Shown: piece after piece, positions 1 through 7,776 of the stretch
How positions within the stretch are numbered: the first letter of the stretch is position 1
Layout: each line of letters starts with the position of its first letter
Origin: an uncultured Oscillospiraceae bacterium
GTDB taxonomy: Bacteria > Bacillota > Clostridia > Oscillospirales > Oscillospiraceae
Direction of reading: 5' to 3'
Length of the DNA stretch: 64,000 nucleotides
NCBI GenBank assembly: GCA_900754965.1
Contig: CAAEEO010000020.1
Span: forward strand, 28,635-92,634
The notes under the pieces: generated by a model
The model's database searches: none
Seen by the model: only the letters and a program-made list of their open reading frames with translations
What the model was told of the DNA's origin: nothing
Program-made: the position numbers and the translations under genes

Positions 1-124
1 TTGTTAAATCACAGATAATGGACTCGTTCAAAAATTCTTTAACAAGCTTTCTCAGAAAAAAGTAGGTTTTTCTGCTTGAAAACTGACGCAAAGCTTTCAA
101 ATTCTGTAAATGCAGGAGGCTCTC
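1..124. other. Leader region upstream of the flavin oxidoreductase gene
   Basis: AT-rich non-coding DNA. It holds an 8-bp inverted repeat TTGTTAAA (1-8) / TTTAACAA (38-45) and a 6-bp one TTGAAA (76-81) / TTTCAA (95-100). A strong ribosome binding site AGGAGG lies at 114-119. I see no convincing -35/-10 pair, so the promoter may lie outside the window or be activator dependent. The repeats could be regulator half-sites, but that is inference. Confidence 0.35.
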
Positions 125-2053
125 ATGAAACTTACGAAAGTATTTGAACCCGGCAAGATCGGCAACCTGGAAATCAAAAACCGCCTTGTTGTCAGCGCCA
201 TGTCTTCCCATCTTGGAAATGATGACGGCACCCCCAACGAGGCTGTCAATGCCTATTTGGTCGCAAAGGTCAAGGGCGGCTGGGGCCTGATCTTCACTGA
301 GGACCTGGGCGTCACCCAGGATGCAGGCAGCGACCCCGTAGTCGGTTCCCTGTGGAACGACAGCCAGATCCCCGCTTGGACAGAAACCGTCAGACAGGTT
401 CACGAAGCCGGCGGTCTTATGGGCGCCCAGATTTACCACGCCGGTCGTGAGAGAAAATTGGCCGCCTACGACACTTACCCTGTAGCCCCCTCCGCCCTGA
501 AAGAGCCCACAATGGGATATATCCCCCGCGAATTGACAGTGGATGAGATCCACGATCTGGTCAAGGCCTTCGGCGAGGCCGCAGGCAGAGCAAAAAAATG
601 CGGATTCGACTGCGTGGAGATTCACGGTGCCCATGGTTATCTGATCAACCAGTTCATGTCCACCTTCTCCAACAAACGCACCGATGAGTACGGCGGCACT
701 CTGATCAACCGGATGCGTTTCGCACTGGAAATCGTAGCTGCCTGCCGGGAGGCTGTCGGCCCTGATTACCCAATCCTCTTCCGGTTCAATTCCAGTGACT
801 ATGTGGACGGCGGCATCGAACTGGCCGAGGCAACGGTCATGGCAAAAATGCTGGAGGAGGCCGGTGTTGACGCTATTCACTGCAGCCAGGGCATGTTCGT
901 TTCCAAGCAGACCATCATCGCTCCCGGTTTCGTTCCTGTAATGAGTTTCGCTGAGAATGCAGCAGCGATCAAAGCCGCTGTCAATATTCCTGTACTTGCC
1001 GTTGGCCGTTACAATGACATCTACATGTCCGAAACAATGCTGCGAGACGGCAAAGCCGACTTCATTGTCATGGCTCGCGCCTCCCTTGCCGACCCGGAAC
1101 TGCCTAACAAGGCAAAAGCCGGAAAAGTTGAGGAAATCATCCACTGCATTGGCTGCAATCAGGGCTGCACCGGCGAGGCCGCTATCAGTGGCAAAGTGAA
1201 CTGCCTGGCCAATCCCCATACCGCAAAAGAAACGGTCTATGACCTGTCCATTGTTGCCAACCCTAAAAAAGTCCTGGTGGCAGGTGCCGGCGTGTCCGGT
1301 CTATCCGCAGCCATCGGTGCAGCAGAACGCGGCCATAAAGTTTCTGTATATGAGGCCAGCGGTGAAATCGGCGGCCAGTGGCTGGCAGCTATGACACCTC
1401 CGGGAAAGAGCGAATATGCCGCACTGATTGTCAACTACAGACAGCAGATGAAGAAATACGGCGTGGAGCTCCACATGAACACCCCCCTGACCAAAGAGAT
1501 TGTCCAGGAAGAGAAACCCGACGCTGTGATTCTGGCCACCGGCAGCACCCCCATGTTCCTGCCGATTCCCGGTCTGGACAATCGTGAATTCGTAAAGACC
1601 GCTGTAGAAGTTCTCCGCGGTCAGACCTCCTACGGGAAAAATGTAGTCGTGGTCGGCGGCGGCATGACCGGTGCTGAAACCGCAGTTTTCCTGGGTCTGC
1701 AGGGATGCAATGTAACCATGATCGAAATGGCTCCCGATATTATCACCGACGCCGTGGCCCAGCCCCGCATTTGCCTGCTGGAGCACCTTAAAAAATACCA
1801 GGTCAAAGTGTTCACGAATACCAAGCTGACTAAGGTCGGCGAAAACGCAGTCTACGCCGAAGAACACGGAGAACCTGTGGAATTCAAGCATATTGACACC
1901 GTAGTCAATGCCATGGGTGTGCGCAGCTACAATCCTCTGGAGGCAGAACTGGCCGACTGCGGCTGCAAAGTCGTCGTTGTTGGCGATGCGCACAACACCA
2001 AAAACGGATATAAGAATATCCGTGAAGGTTTCGATGCCGGCAACGCCATCTAA
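125..2053 (+). CDS. NADH:flavin oxidoreductase / enoate reductase (OYE-FadH-BaiCD type)
   Basis: A 642-residue enzyme of the 2,4-dienoyl-CoA reductase/enoate reductase class, which reduces activated C=C bonds with NAD(P)H. An N-terminal OYE-like FMN TIM barrel (about 1-335) has the active-site stretch HGAHGYLINQF. Next come four Cys in the family spacing C-x2-C-x3-C-x11-C (C341, C344, C348, C360) for a 4Fe-4S cluster. A C-terminal flavin/NAD Rossmann module follows, with GAGVSGL and GGGMTGAE. Length matches BaiCD/BaiH (about 640-660) and FadH. The start at 125 is chosen over an in-frame ATG at 110 because AGGAGG (114-119) sits 5 bases before it. It converges on an SDR gene. The substrate cannot be read from sequence: enoyl-CoA, bile-acid/steroid enone and aromatic enoate are all possible. 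Confidence 0.9.
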   Translation: MKLTKVFEPGKIGNLEIKNRLVVSAMSSHLGNDDGTPNEAVNAYLVAKVKGGWGLIFTEDLGVTQDAGSDPVVGSLWNDSQIPAWTETVRQVHEAGGLMGAQIYHAGRERKLAAYDTYPVAPSALKEPTMGYIPRELTVDEIHDLVKAFGEAAGRAKKCGFDCVEIHGAHGYLINQFMSTFSNKRTDEYGGTLINRMRFALEIVAACREAVGPDYPILFRFNSSDYVDGGIELAEATVMAKMLEEAGVDAIHCSQGMFVSKQTIIAPGFVPVMSFAENAAAIKAAVNIPVLAVGRYNDIYMSETMLRDGKADFIVMARASLADPELPNKAKAGKVEEIIHCIGCNQGCTGEAAISGKVNCLANPHTAKETVYDLSIVANPKKVLVAGAGVSGLSAAIGAAERGHKVSVYEASGEIGGQWLAAMTPPGKSEYAALIVNYRQQMKKYGVELHMNTPLTKEIVQEEKPDAVILATGSTPMFLPIPGLDNREFVKTAVEVLRGQTSYGKNVVVVGGGMTGAETAVFLGLQGCNVTMIEMAPDIITDAVAQPRICLLEHLKKYQVKVFTNTKLTKVGENAVYAEEHGEPVEFKHIDTVVNAMGVRSYNPLEAELADCGCKVVVVGDAHNTKNGYKNIREGFDAGNAI

Positions 2054-2122
2054 ATTCCTTTCCATTGCTATCACTCCTTCTCTCCACGAGAAAAATACTC
2101 TCCTTCTATTCCCCTAAACGGG

Positions 2123-2156
2123 GGAAAGCCCCTGCAGAGTTCTGCAGGGGCTTTCC
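2123..2156. terminator. Perfect 16-bp hairpin between convergent genes
   Basis: GGAAAGCCCCTGCAGA (2123-2138) is followed after two bases by its exact complement (2141-2156). It lies 70 bases beyond the flavin enzyme stop and before the convergent SDR gene. The U-tract is poor on both strands, so this may be a hairpin-dominated bidirectional terminator. Confidence 0.6.
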
Positions 2157-2163
2157 ACATGAA

Positions 2164-2211
2164 CAATTCCCCCGATATGTCCGGTGTTTTCCGGACATAT
2201 CGGGGGAATTG
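2164..2211. terminator. Perfect 21-bp hairpin adjoining the SDR stop codon
   Basis: Two perfect 21-bp arms (2164-2184 and 2191-2211) enclose a 6-base loop, only 15 bases from the SDR stop. With the preceding hairpin it forms a double barrier between convergent genes. Neither side has a long U-tract. It could be a terminator or an mRNA 3'-end stabiliser. Confidence 0.55.
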
Positions 2212-2226
2212 CTTGATACTATGTAA

Positions 2227-3000
2227 TTACATATAGCAGCCGCAATCGCAGTCGATGGCCTGCCCTGTGATGGTGCGGGACTCATCCGATGCCAGGAACA
2301 GCAAAATGTTCGCCACATCGATGTCCTTGCAGATTCCGACAGCCAGGTCCGAGTGCTTATTGATGATATCATAAAACTCCCCGGCTGCACGGGTGCGTTC
2401 TTCTTTCAAACTGGTTTTGGTCATAGGCGTCCAGACCGTGCCGGGGCAAACGCAGTTGGCGCGGATTCCCCGTCCCACAAACCGCAGCGCAATGTGTTTG
2501 GTCATGGCAATGATGCCGCCTTTGGTGGCCGCATAGACCGCACCGCCGCAACCTCGCTTTGCGGAAATAGAGGCAACGGAAATAATATTTCCACTGGACT
2601 GCTCCACCATGTATTTGCAGGCCTCCCGCGTGATGGACATGGTACCCTTCACATTGATGCCACTGACAAAATCGTAGTCCGTATCGGTAAACTCTTCGAT
2701 GGGTTTCAGTCCCTTTTCCAACACACCGGCACAGTTCACCAGCGTATCGATTTTCCCAAAGGTATCGACTGTAATTTTCATCAGTTTCGCATTGTCTTCT
2801 GCATTGGTAATGTCGCCCTTCACGAAAATGGCTTTTCCGCCCTCTTCGGCGATCTGCGCCAGCAGCCGATCTTTATTCCCGTCACTGATATCCGTCAAAA
2901 CCACACACGCGCCTTCCCGCGCAAAGACCTCTCCGGTTTTCATTCCGATGCCGGAATTGCCGCCGGTCACAATACACACTTTCCCGTCCAGTCTGCCCAT
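2227..3000 (-). CDS. Classical short-chain dehydrogenase/reductase (SDR)
   Basis: A 257-residue NAD(P)-dependent alcohol/ketone oxidoreductase. It shows the cofactor motif TGGNSGIG near residue 13, Asp at the end of strand beta2 (TDIS), which favours NAD(H) over NADP(H), an NAG-like NCAG, catalytic Ser in SVASIS, and the Y-x3-K pair in YAATK. The tail CDCGCYM is unusually Cys-rich. The ATG at 3000 is preceded by GGGAGG at 7-base spacing; an in-frame TTG at 3015 overlaps that site and is rejected. The gene has its own promoter inside a palindrome. The substrate is unknown; hydroxysteroid and 3-oxoacyl relatives share this fold. Confidence 0.9.
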   Translation of the reverse strand: MGRLDGKVCIVTGGNSGIGMKTGEVFAREGACVVLTDISDGNKDRLLAQIAEEGGKAIFVKGDITNAEDNAKLMKITVDTFGKIDTLVNCAGVLEKGLKPIEEFTDTDYDFVSGINVKGTMSITREACKYMVEQSSGNIISVASISAKRGCGGAVYAATKGGIIAMTKHIALRFVGRGIRANCVCPGTVWTPMTKTSLKEERTRAAGEFYDIINKHSDLAVGICKDIDVANILLFLASDESRTITGQAIDCDCGCYM

Positions 3001-3022
3001 TGGAGCGCCTCCCAATTCATAT

Positions 3023-3052
3023 AGTATGATGATATTACATTGGCACTGTCAA
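3023..3052 (-). promoter_or_regulatory. Sigma-A promoter of the SDR gene
   Basis: On the minus strand TTGACA (3047-3052) is followed after 18 bases by CATACT (3023-3028), ending 22 bases before the start codon. The -35 box lies inside the palindrome at 3039-3073. Confidence 0.75.
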
Positions 3053-3073
3053 GATCACGATGACAGTGCCAAT
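3039..3073. promoter_or_regulatory. Palindromic operator candidate over the SDR -35 box
   Basis: ATTGGCACTGTCA (3039-3051) and its exact complement (3061-3073) flank a 9-base centre and cover the -35 hexamer. There is no U-tract after it when read from ftsZ, so it fits an operator better than a terminator. No regulator gene is adjacent. A TetR-, MarR- or MerR-type dimer is a guess. Confidence 0.6.
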
Positions 3074-3109
3074 ATTGCGTACAGGTGTTCGTTTGCGAAA
3101 AGATTCCTT

Positions 3110-4234
3110 TTACTTGGAATTGAAGATTTTAAAGATGCTGTCAAAAGGATCTTCCCCATCCTGCATCGGAGCAACAGGCTCTGCCTCTTTCTGCGCCGCA
3201 GAGGCCGCAGTAAACAGGCCGGATGCCTTCTCCACAGGTTTTGCATCGGAAGACACTGCCGGTCTGCCGCTTTCAGCAGGATCTTCAAACCCGGTGGCAA
3301 TCACTGTCACGCGGATCTCATCCTCCAGCGTATTGTCGAAAGTCGCACCAAAGATGATGTTTGCATCAGGATGCGCAGCTTCCTGCACCAGGTTGGCTGC
3401 GGCCTCCACATCCTCCAGGCCCATATCTTCGGAACCGGTAATGTTGATCAGCACACCCCGTGCGCCGTTGATGGAGGTCTCCATCAGCGGGCTGGAAACA
3501 GCCATTCTTGCCGCGTCTTCCGCTTTGCCCTTGCCCACGGCGTGGCCAACGCCCATGTGTGCAAAGCCGGCGCCCTGCATGATGCAGGTCACGTCTGCAA
3601 AGTCCAGATTGATGAATCCGGTATTTTTGATCAGGTCGGAGATGCTGGTCACAGCCTGACGCAGCACATCGTCTGCAATCTCAAATGCGTTTGCCAGGGT
3701 CACTTTCTGATCGGTGGCATATTTCAGCCGGTCGTTGGGGATGATCAGCAGAGAGTCCACCTTTCCCAACAGCTCGTTGATGCCTTCCAGTGCCTGATCC
3801 ATGCGGCGCTTGCCCTCAAACTTGAAGGGCTTGGTCACCACGCCCACGGTGAGTTTACCGGCCTCGTGTGCCACTTCTGCCACCACAGGCGCTGCACCGG
3901 TACCGGTGCCGCCGCCCATACCGGCGGTAATAAACACCATATCGGCGTCTTCCAGTGCTTTGGCGATCTCGTTCCGGCTCTCCTCGGCACTCTTTCTGCC
4001 GATCTCTGGATTGGAACCGGCGCCCTGGCCGTGCGTCAGTTTCTCACCGATCTGGATGGTCTCATCTGCGCTGGACACTGCCAGTGCCTGCTTGTCCGTG
4101 TTCACGGAAATGAACTCCACGCCCTGAGAGCCGGACTTCACCATGCGGTTGACCACATTATTACCTGCGCCGCCCACGCCGACGACTTTCAAAACGACTA
4201 CGTTTTCGGAAATATTATCTGCTGCAATAGCCAT
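3110..4234 (-). CDS. ftsZ: Cell division protein FtsZ
   Basis: The bacterial tubulin homologue (374 aa), a GTPase that polymerises at midcell and organises the septum. The nucleotide-binding start GVGGAGNNVVNRM and the tubulin signature GGGTGTGAAPVVA (about 107-119) are intact. The ATG follows GGAGG at normal spacing. It is the last gene of the dcw cluster, separated from ftsQ by a 220-base gap with its own promoter; no ftsA lies between. The linker is short and the extreme C-terminus DPFDSIFKIFNSK departs from the usual Pro-containing peptide (DIPxFLR type) that binds FtsA, SepF and ZapA. Confidence 0.97.
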   Translation of the reverse strand: MAIAADNISENVVVLKVVGVGGAGNNVVNRMVKSGSQGVEFISVNTDKQALAVSSADETIQIGEKLTHGQGAGSNPEIGRKSAEESRNEIAKALEDADMVFITAGMGGGTGTGAAPVVAEVAHEAGKLTVGVVTKPFKFEGKRRMDQALEGINELLGKVDSLLIIPNDRLKYATDQKVTLANAFEIADDVLRQAVTSISDLIKNTGFINLDFADVTCIMQGAGFAHMGVGHAVGKGKAEDAARMAVSSPLMETSINGARGVLINITGSEDMGLEDVEAAANLVQEAAHPDANIIFGATFDNTLEDEIRVTVIATGFEDPAESGRPAVSSDAKPVEKASGLFTAASAAQKEAEPVAPMQDGEDPFDSIFKIFNSK

Positions 4235-4342
4235 AGAGATGCCTCCCTGTGTGATTGAATTTCTATATGTGCTTGGGTATTGGAATACCCCTCAACGCCT
4301 GTTCTTAATATTGCCAAAATGAATGCATATTAACATTAAAGT

Positions 4343-4371
4343 ATTTTATTCTATTTTTTCAGTTAGGTCAA
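4343..4371 (-). promoter_or_regulatory. Sigma-A promoter of ftsZ
   Basis: On the minus strand TTGACC (4366-4371), a 17-base spacer and TAAAAT (4343-4348), about 108 bases upstream of ftsZ. The leader contains a small palindrome GGGTATTGGAATACCC (4275-4290). This allows ftsZ expression separate from the rest of the cluster. Confidence 0.75.
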
Positions 4372-4454
4372 TGTTTTTCGGTAAATATTTGAAAGTTTTC
4401 AGAGTTTCTTCACAATTTATAATACAACTGTGGGAAAATCTGCTCCCATTGGAC

Positions 4455-5240
4455 TCAAGACTGCATGAAATGGGCTTTCTTATCAATGGAAAGGTCGATG
4501 GTTCCGGTATCGCCGGGAGCCAGCTGCCCCACCGCGTTTAGCAGAATTCCAAATTTCTGCTGGGTATCGCTCTTGGAACCCAGTTTGACCTGAAATCTTC
4601 CGTCAAAGGCAAAGGTGGGGTTGGCGACCGAGGTAATGTCCAGATCAGTCACTCTCTCTTCCAGTTCCCGTACATCAATCTCCGTCAGAATCTCCGACAG
4701 ATAGGAAACTTTTCCGGCATCTTCCACCCCCAGTTCCATTACATCGCCCACGGAAGGCTCGATGGGTTCCACGCCGGACACCAGCAGAAACGCACCGCTC
4801 TCCTCCTGACTGACCGTACCCATCAGCTTACAGCTGCGATCAATGAGCCACAGGCCGTTTCCGGACTGGACACAGGCAATGGCGCTGCTTTCAGTGACGG
4901 TAATGATGATCTTATCCGGCAATTTGCGTTCCACTGTGGCATCCTGCAAATAGGGCAGACGATTGGTGATGCGGCTGCCGAAAGCGATCTGATTGATAAA
5001 AAACAGGTTGTCGCCCACATCGATGCCGGAAGCTTCTACCACTTCCTCTGTCGTGTAAGTCTGATTGCCCACCACTTCAATCTCATTGACCCGGAAGAAG
5101 ATGCTCATTGCCAGGATCACGGAAAGGCAGATCAGCACAAATGCCACCGGCGCAAACAGGGCGCTGTGTCCCCGTCCGGCGCTATGCCCTCCGCGCCGGG
5201 ACGCATTGGTGTGTCTGCCTTGTTTTTTCTCATGTGCCAT
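4455..5240 (-). CDS. ftsQ: Cell division protein FtsQ/DivIB
   Basis: A bitopic septal protein (261 aa) of the FtsQ-FtsL-FtsB type complex that controls the septal synthase FtsW-PBP. A basic, His/Gly/Arg-rich cytoplasmic N-terminus precedes one membrane segment (about 29-49). A POTRA domain beginning NEIEVVGNQTYT follows, then a beta domain. AAAGGAAG lies 8 bases before the ATG. It follows murA by 21 bases, the usual dcw order. Sequence drift in this family is high, so assignment rests on topology, POTRA start and position. Confidence 0.9.
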   Translation of the reverse strand: MAHEKKQGRHTNASRRGGHSAGRGHSALFAPVAFVLICLSVILAMSIFFRVNEIEVVGNQTYTTEEVVEASGIDVGDNLFFINQIAFGSRITNRLPYLQDATVERKLPDKIIITVTESSAIACVQSGNGLWLIDRSCKLMGTVSQEESGAFLLVSGVEPIEPSVGDVMELGVEDAGKVSYLSEILTEIDVRELEERVTDLDITSVANPTFAFDGRFQVKLGSKSDTQQKFGILLNAVGQLAPGDTGTIDLSIDKKAHFMQS

Positions 5241-5261
5241 AAAACGTGCTTCCTTTCGGAT

Positions 5262-6518
5262 TCAGTCTGTATACCAGATGTCCGCGCCCAGGCGGCGAAG
5301 AACATCGTCAAAGTTTTCGTATCCCCGGGTGATATGCTCCCGGTCGATCAGTTCCGTTTCCCCACAGGCCATCAGCCCGGCCACGATCAATGCCGCGCCG
5401 CCCCGCAGGTCTGTGGATTGAACCGCTGCTCCGGTCAGCACCGGCACTCCGGTGACCCATGCTCTGCGGTCATCCACTCGAATGTTGGCCCCCAGTTTCA
5501 TCAGTTCCCGGGTATGCCGCAGTCGGCCGGAGAAAATCGTTTCCCGGAACAGTGCCGTTCCCTGCGCTTTCAAGCAGGCGGCCAGCAGCACCGGTTGGGC
5601 ATCCGTAGGAAATCCCGGATAGGGTTGGGTTTCGATCTCTCCCGGAGAAACCAGATGCCCACTGGACGTCAGCCGAATGGCATCTGTCCCGGTGTGTACG
5701 GCGCACCCCATATCAAACAGCGCATCCGTCACCGTTTCCAGATGTTCCGGAACCACGCCCCGAATCGTCACATCCCCGCCGCACCCTGCTGCAGCGCACA
5801 GCACGGTGGCGCCCACGATCCGATCCGGCATGACCCGGTATTGCACCCGATCCGGCGGCGGCGTTCGCCGACACAGCCGGATACAGTCCGTTCCCGCGCC
5901 GGACACCTCCATGCCCAACTGCCGCAGAAATGCCTGTAGTTCCACAATTTCCGGCTCCCGGGCTGCCCCCATCAAAACCGTTTCTCCCTCTGCGCCGCAA
6001 GCTGCCAACATGGCATTTTCCGTAGCGCCCACACTGGGCGTGGGGAAGGAAATCACCGCCCCCCGCAGCGCCGGGGCATTACAACAAATGCAATCGTCCG
6101 TCACACATACCTGCGCGCCCAGACATTCCAAAGCCTTCAGATGCAAATCCACCGGACGGGGCCCCAACATACATCCACCGGGCATGGAAACCGCTCCCTG
6201 TCCGAATCGTGCCAGCATTGCCCCCAGGAACAGTACCGACGAGCGCATCTGCATCATCTGTTCCGGCGGCACCGGCTGAAAGCAGGCCTGTCGGGCATCC
6301 ACTGTGACGCAGTCGTCCTCCCACTGCACCCGGCAGCCCAGACAGCGCAGGATTTCCAGGGTGTGCTCCACATCCCGCAGCCGCGGAACATTGGAGAATT
6401 CCGTCACGCTCCCCGCCGTCAATGCGGCGGACAGCAGCGGCAGCACCGCATTTTTAGAGCCTTGTATGTATGTCGTTCCGACCAGTTCATTTCCCCCGCG
6501 TATTTTCCAGAGTCCCAT
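5262..6518 (-). CDS. murA: UDP-N-acetylglucosamine 1-carboxyvinyltransferase MurA (dcw copy)
   Basis: Transfers enolpyruvate from PEP to UDP-GlcNAc, the first committed step of peptidoglycan synthesis (418 aa, cytoplasm). Substrate-binding K22-N23 lie in GSKNAVLP, and the loop GGCMLGPRPVDLH carries active-site C116, the residue alkylated by fosfomycin. The start at 6518 is taken because a G-rich site (GGGGGA) sits 6 bases upstream; in-frame ATGs at 6524 and 6545 overlap or precede it. It lies between murG and ftsQ. A second MurA is at 33583-34884, the two-copy state common in Firmicutes. Confidence 0.95.
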   Translation of the reverse strand: MGLWKIRGGNELVGTTYIQGSKNAVLPLLSAALTAGSVTEFSNVPRLRDVEHTLEILRCLGCRVQWEDDCVTVDARQACFQPVPPEQMMQMRSSVLFLGAMLARFGQGAVSMPGGCMLGPRPVDLHLKALECLGAQVCVTDDCICCNAPALRGAVISFPTPSVGATENAMLAACGAEGETVLMGAAREPEIVELQAFLRQLGMEVSGAGTDCIRLCRRTPPPDRVQYRVMPDRIVGATVLCAAAGCGGDVTIRGVVPEHLETVTDALFDMGCAVHTGTDAIRLTSSGHLVSPGEIETQPYPGFPTDAQPVLLAACLKAQGTALFRETIFSGRLRHTRELMKLGANIRVDDRRAWVTGVPVLTGAAVQSTDLRGGAALIVAGLMACGETELIDREHITRGYENFDDVLRRLGADIWYTD

Positions 6519-6602
6519 AATCATTCCCCCACATACCAGAATCATGCCATAGTATGCTGAAAAAATGAAAAATGTCTCTGTCCCTCACGCGGGAATCGTC
6601 AT

Positions 6603-7730
6603 TCAGGATTTGGCTGCCAGGCCCAACACCACATCTGTGATGCGTTCCGTAGCGTCCGGCACGCCGTAACTACGCATGGCGCACTCCATCAAATCCAGTC
6701 GTTTCTGGTCATGGATCAGCCCCAGAACCGTCTGGCTCATGGTTTCGGAAGTCAGCCCCGGCTCCGGCAAAACGATGGCGCCGCCGGCCCGTTCCAACAC
6801 CCGGGCATTGCGTTCCTGATGATTGTTGGTCACATTGGGACTGGGCACCAGCACCGCAGGCTTGCCCATCATCGCCAATTCCGACAATGTGGATGCCCCC
6901 GCCCGGCACAGCACCAGGTCTGCCGCAGCCATCACCCGGGACATATCGTAAATATACGGCCGCACATCGAACCCTGCCTGCCTATATCCGCCGGGGCACT
7001 CTGCTTTCAGCCGGGTCACCATCTCCTCATACCGGTCCGTACCGGCGGAGTGAATCAGGCAAAAATCGTTGGTGGTGTGAGTCTCAGTGATAAAATCTGC
7101 CATAATCTCATTCATCCGGGCAGCCCCCAAAGATCCCCAGACCGAGACAATCAGCGGCTTGTCCTGGGGAACCCCCAGTTCTGCCTTGGCGGCAGCCTTG
7201 GAATAGGTGCGGAAATCTCCCCGGACAGGGGTGCCGGTCACCGTGACTTTTTCGGGATTTTTATAGCACTCCCGGCTCTCCTCAAATCCCACCATCATTC
7301 CGCTGACTCGACCGGCCAGCATTTTGGTGGTCAGCCCAGGCACGGCGTTGGACTCATGCAGCACGGTGGGAATCCCCAGTTTCTGGGCCGCACGCAGCAC
7401 GGGGTAACACACATATCCCCCGGTGCCCACCACCACATCCGGCTCGAATTCCCGGATGATCCGCTTGGATTCTCCCAGAGAGACCACCACATTTTTGGCA
7501 GTGATCAGGTTGTGCCGGATGCCTTCCAGATTCAGTTTTCTCTGCAGATTGGTGATTTCCACCAGTCGGATCTCATATCCGGCCCGGGGCACCAAATCTT
7601 CTTCCATGCGGCCTTTAGCGCCTACGAACAAGATGCCGCATTCCGGCATCAGTTCACGCAGCCGGCCGGCCACAGCGATCGCCGGGTTGATATGTCCTGC
7701 GGTACCGCCGCATGCAAACAAAAAATTCAT
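6603..7730 (-). CDS. murG: Undecaprenyl-PP-MurNAc-pentapeptide GlcNAc transferase MurG
   Basis: A GT28 glycosyltransferase (375 aa) that adds GlcNAc to lipid I to make lipid II at the inner membrane face. The N-terminal GGTAGH loop binds the diphospho-lipid acceptor. The C-terminal domain has the donor-binding region, including CRAGASTLSELAMMG and PNVTNNHQERNA. The ribosome binding site is weak (purine-rich, no clear GGAGG). It lies 46 bases after ftsW and before murA. Confidence 0.96.
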   Translation of the reverse strand: MNFLFACGGTAGHINPAIAVAGRLRELMPECGILFVGAKGRMEEDLVPRAGYEIRLVEITNLQRKLNLEGIRHNLITAKNVVVSLGESKRIIREFEPDVVVGTGGYVCYPVLRAAQKLGIPTVLHESNAVPGLTTKMLAGRVSGMMVGFEESRECYKNPEKVTVTGTPVRGDFRTYSKAAAKAELGVPQDKPLIVSVWGSLGAARMNEIMADFITETHTTNDFCLIHSAGTDRYEEMVTRLKAECPGGYRQAGFDVRPYIYDMSRVMAAADLVLCRAGASTLSELAMMGKPAVLVPSPNVTNNHQERNARVLERAGGAIVLPEPGLTSETMSQTVLGLIHDQKRLDLMECAMRSYGVPDATERITDVVLGLAAKS

Positions 7731-7776
7731 TGTATCATCTGCTTTCTTGATTCACAAAATGGTTGCTGTGTTCTCT

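Noticed and set aside
125..3000. A bile-acid (bai) operon
   Set aside because: The two genes are convergent and separately terminated, and baiB, baiE, baiF, baiG and baiI are not present. Only family-level similarity can be claimed.
2699..4258. A 519-codon plus-strand frame opposite the SDR and ftsZ genes
   Set aside because: It is the mirror of real genes, with Cys/His/Gln-rich composition, no ribosome binding site and no family motif.
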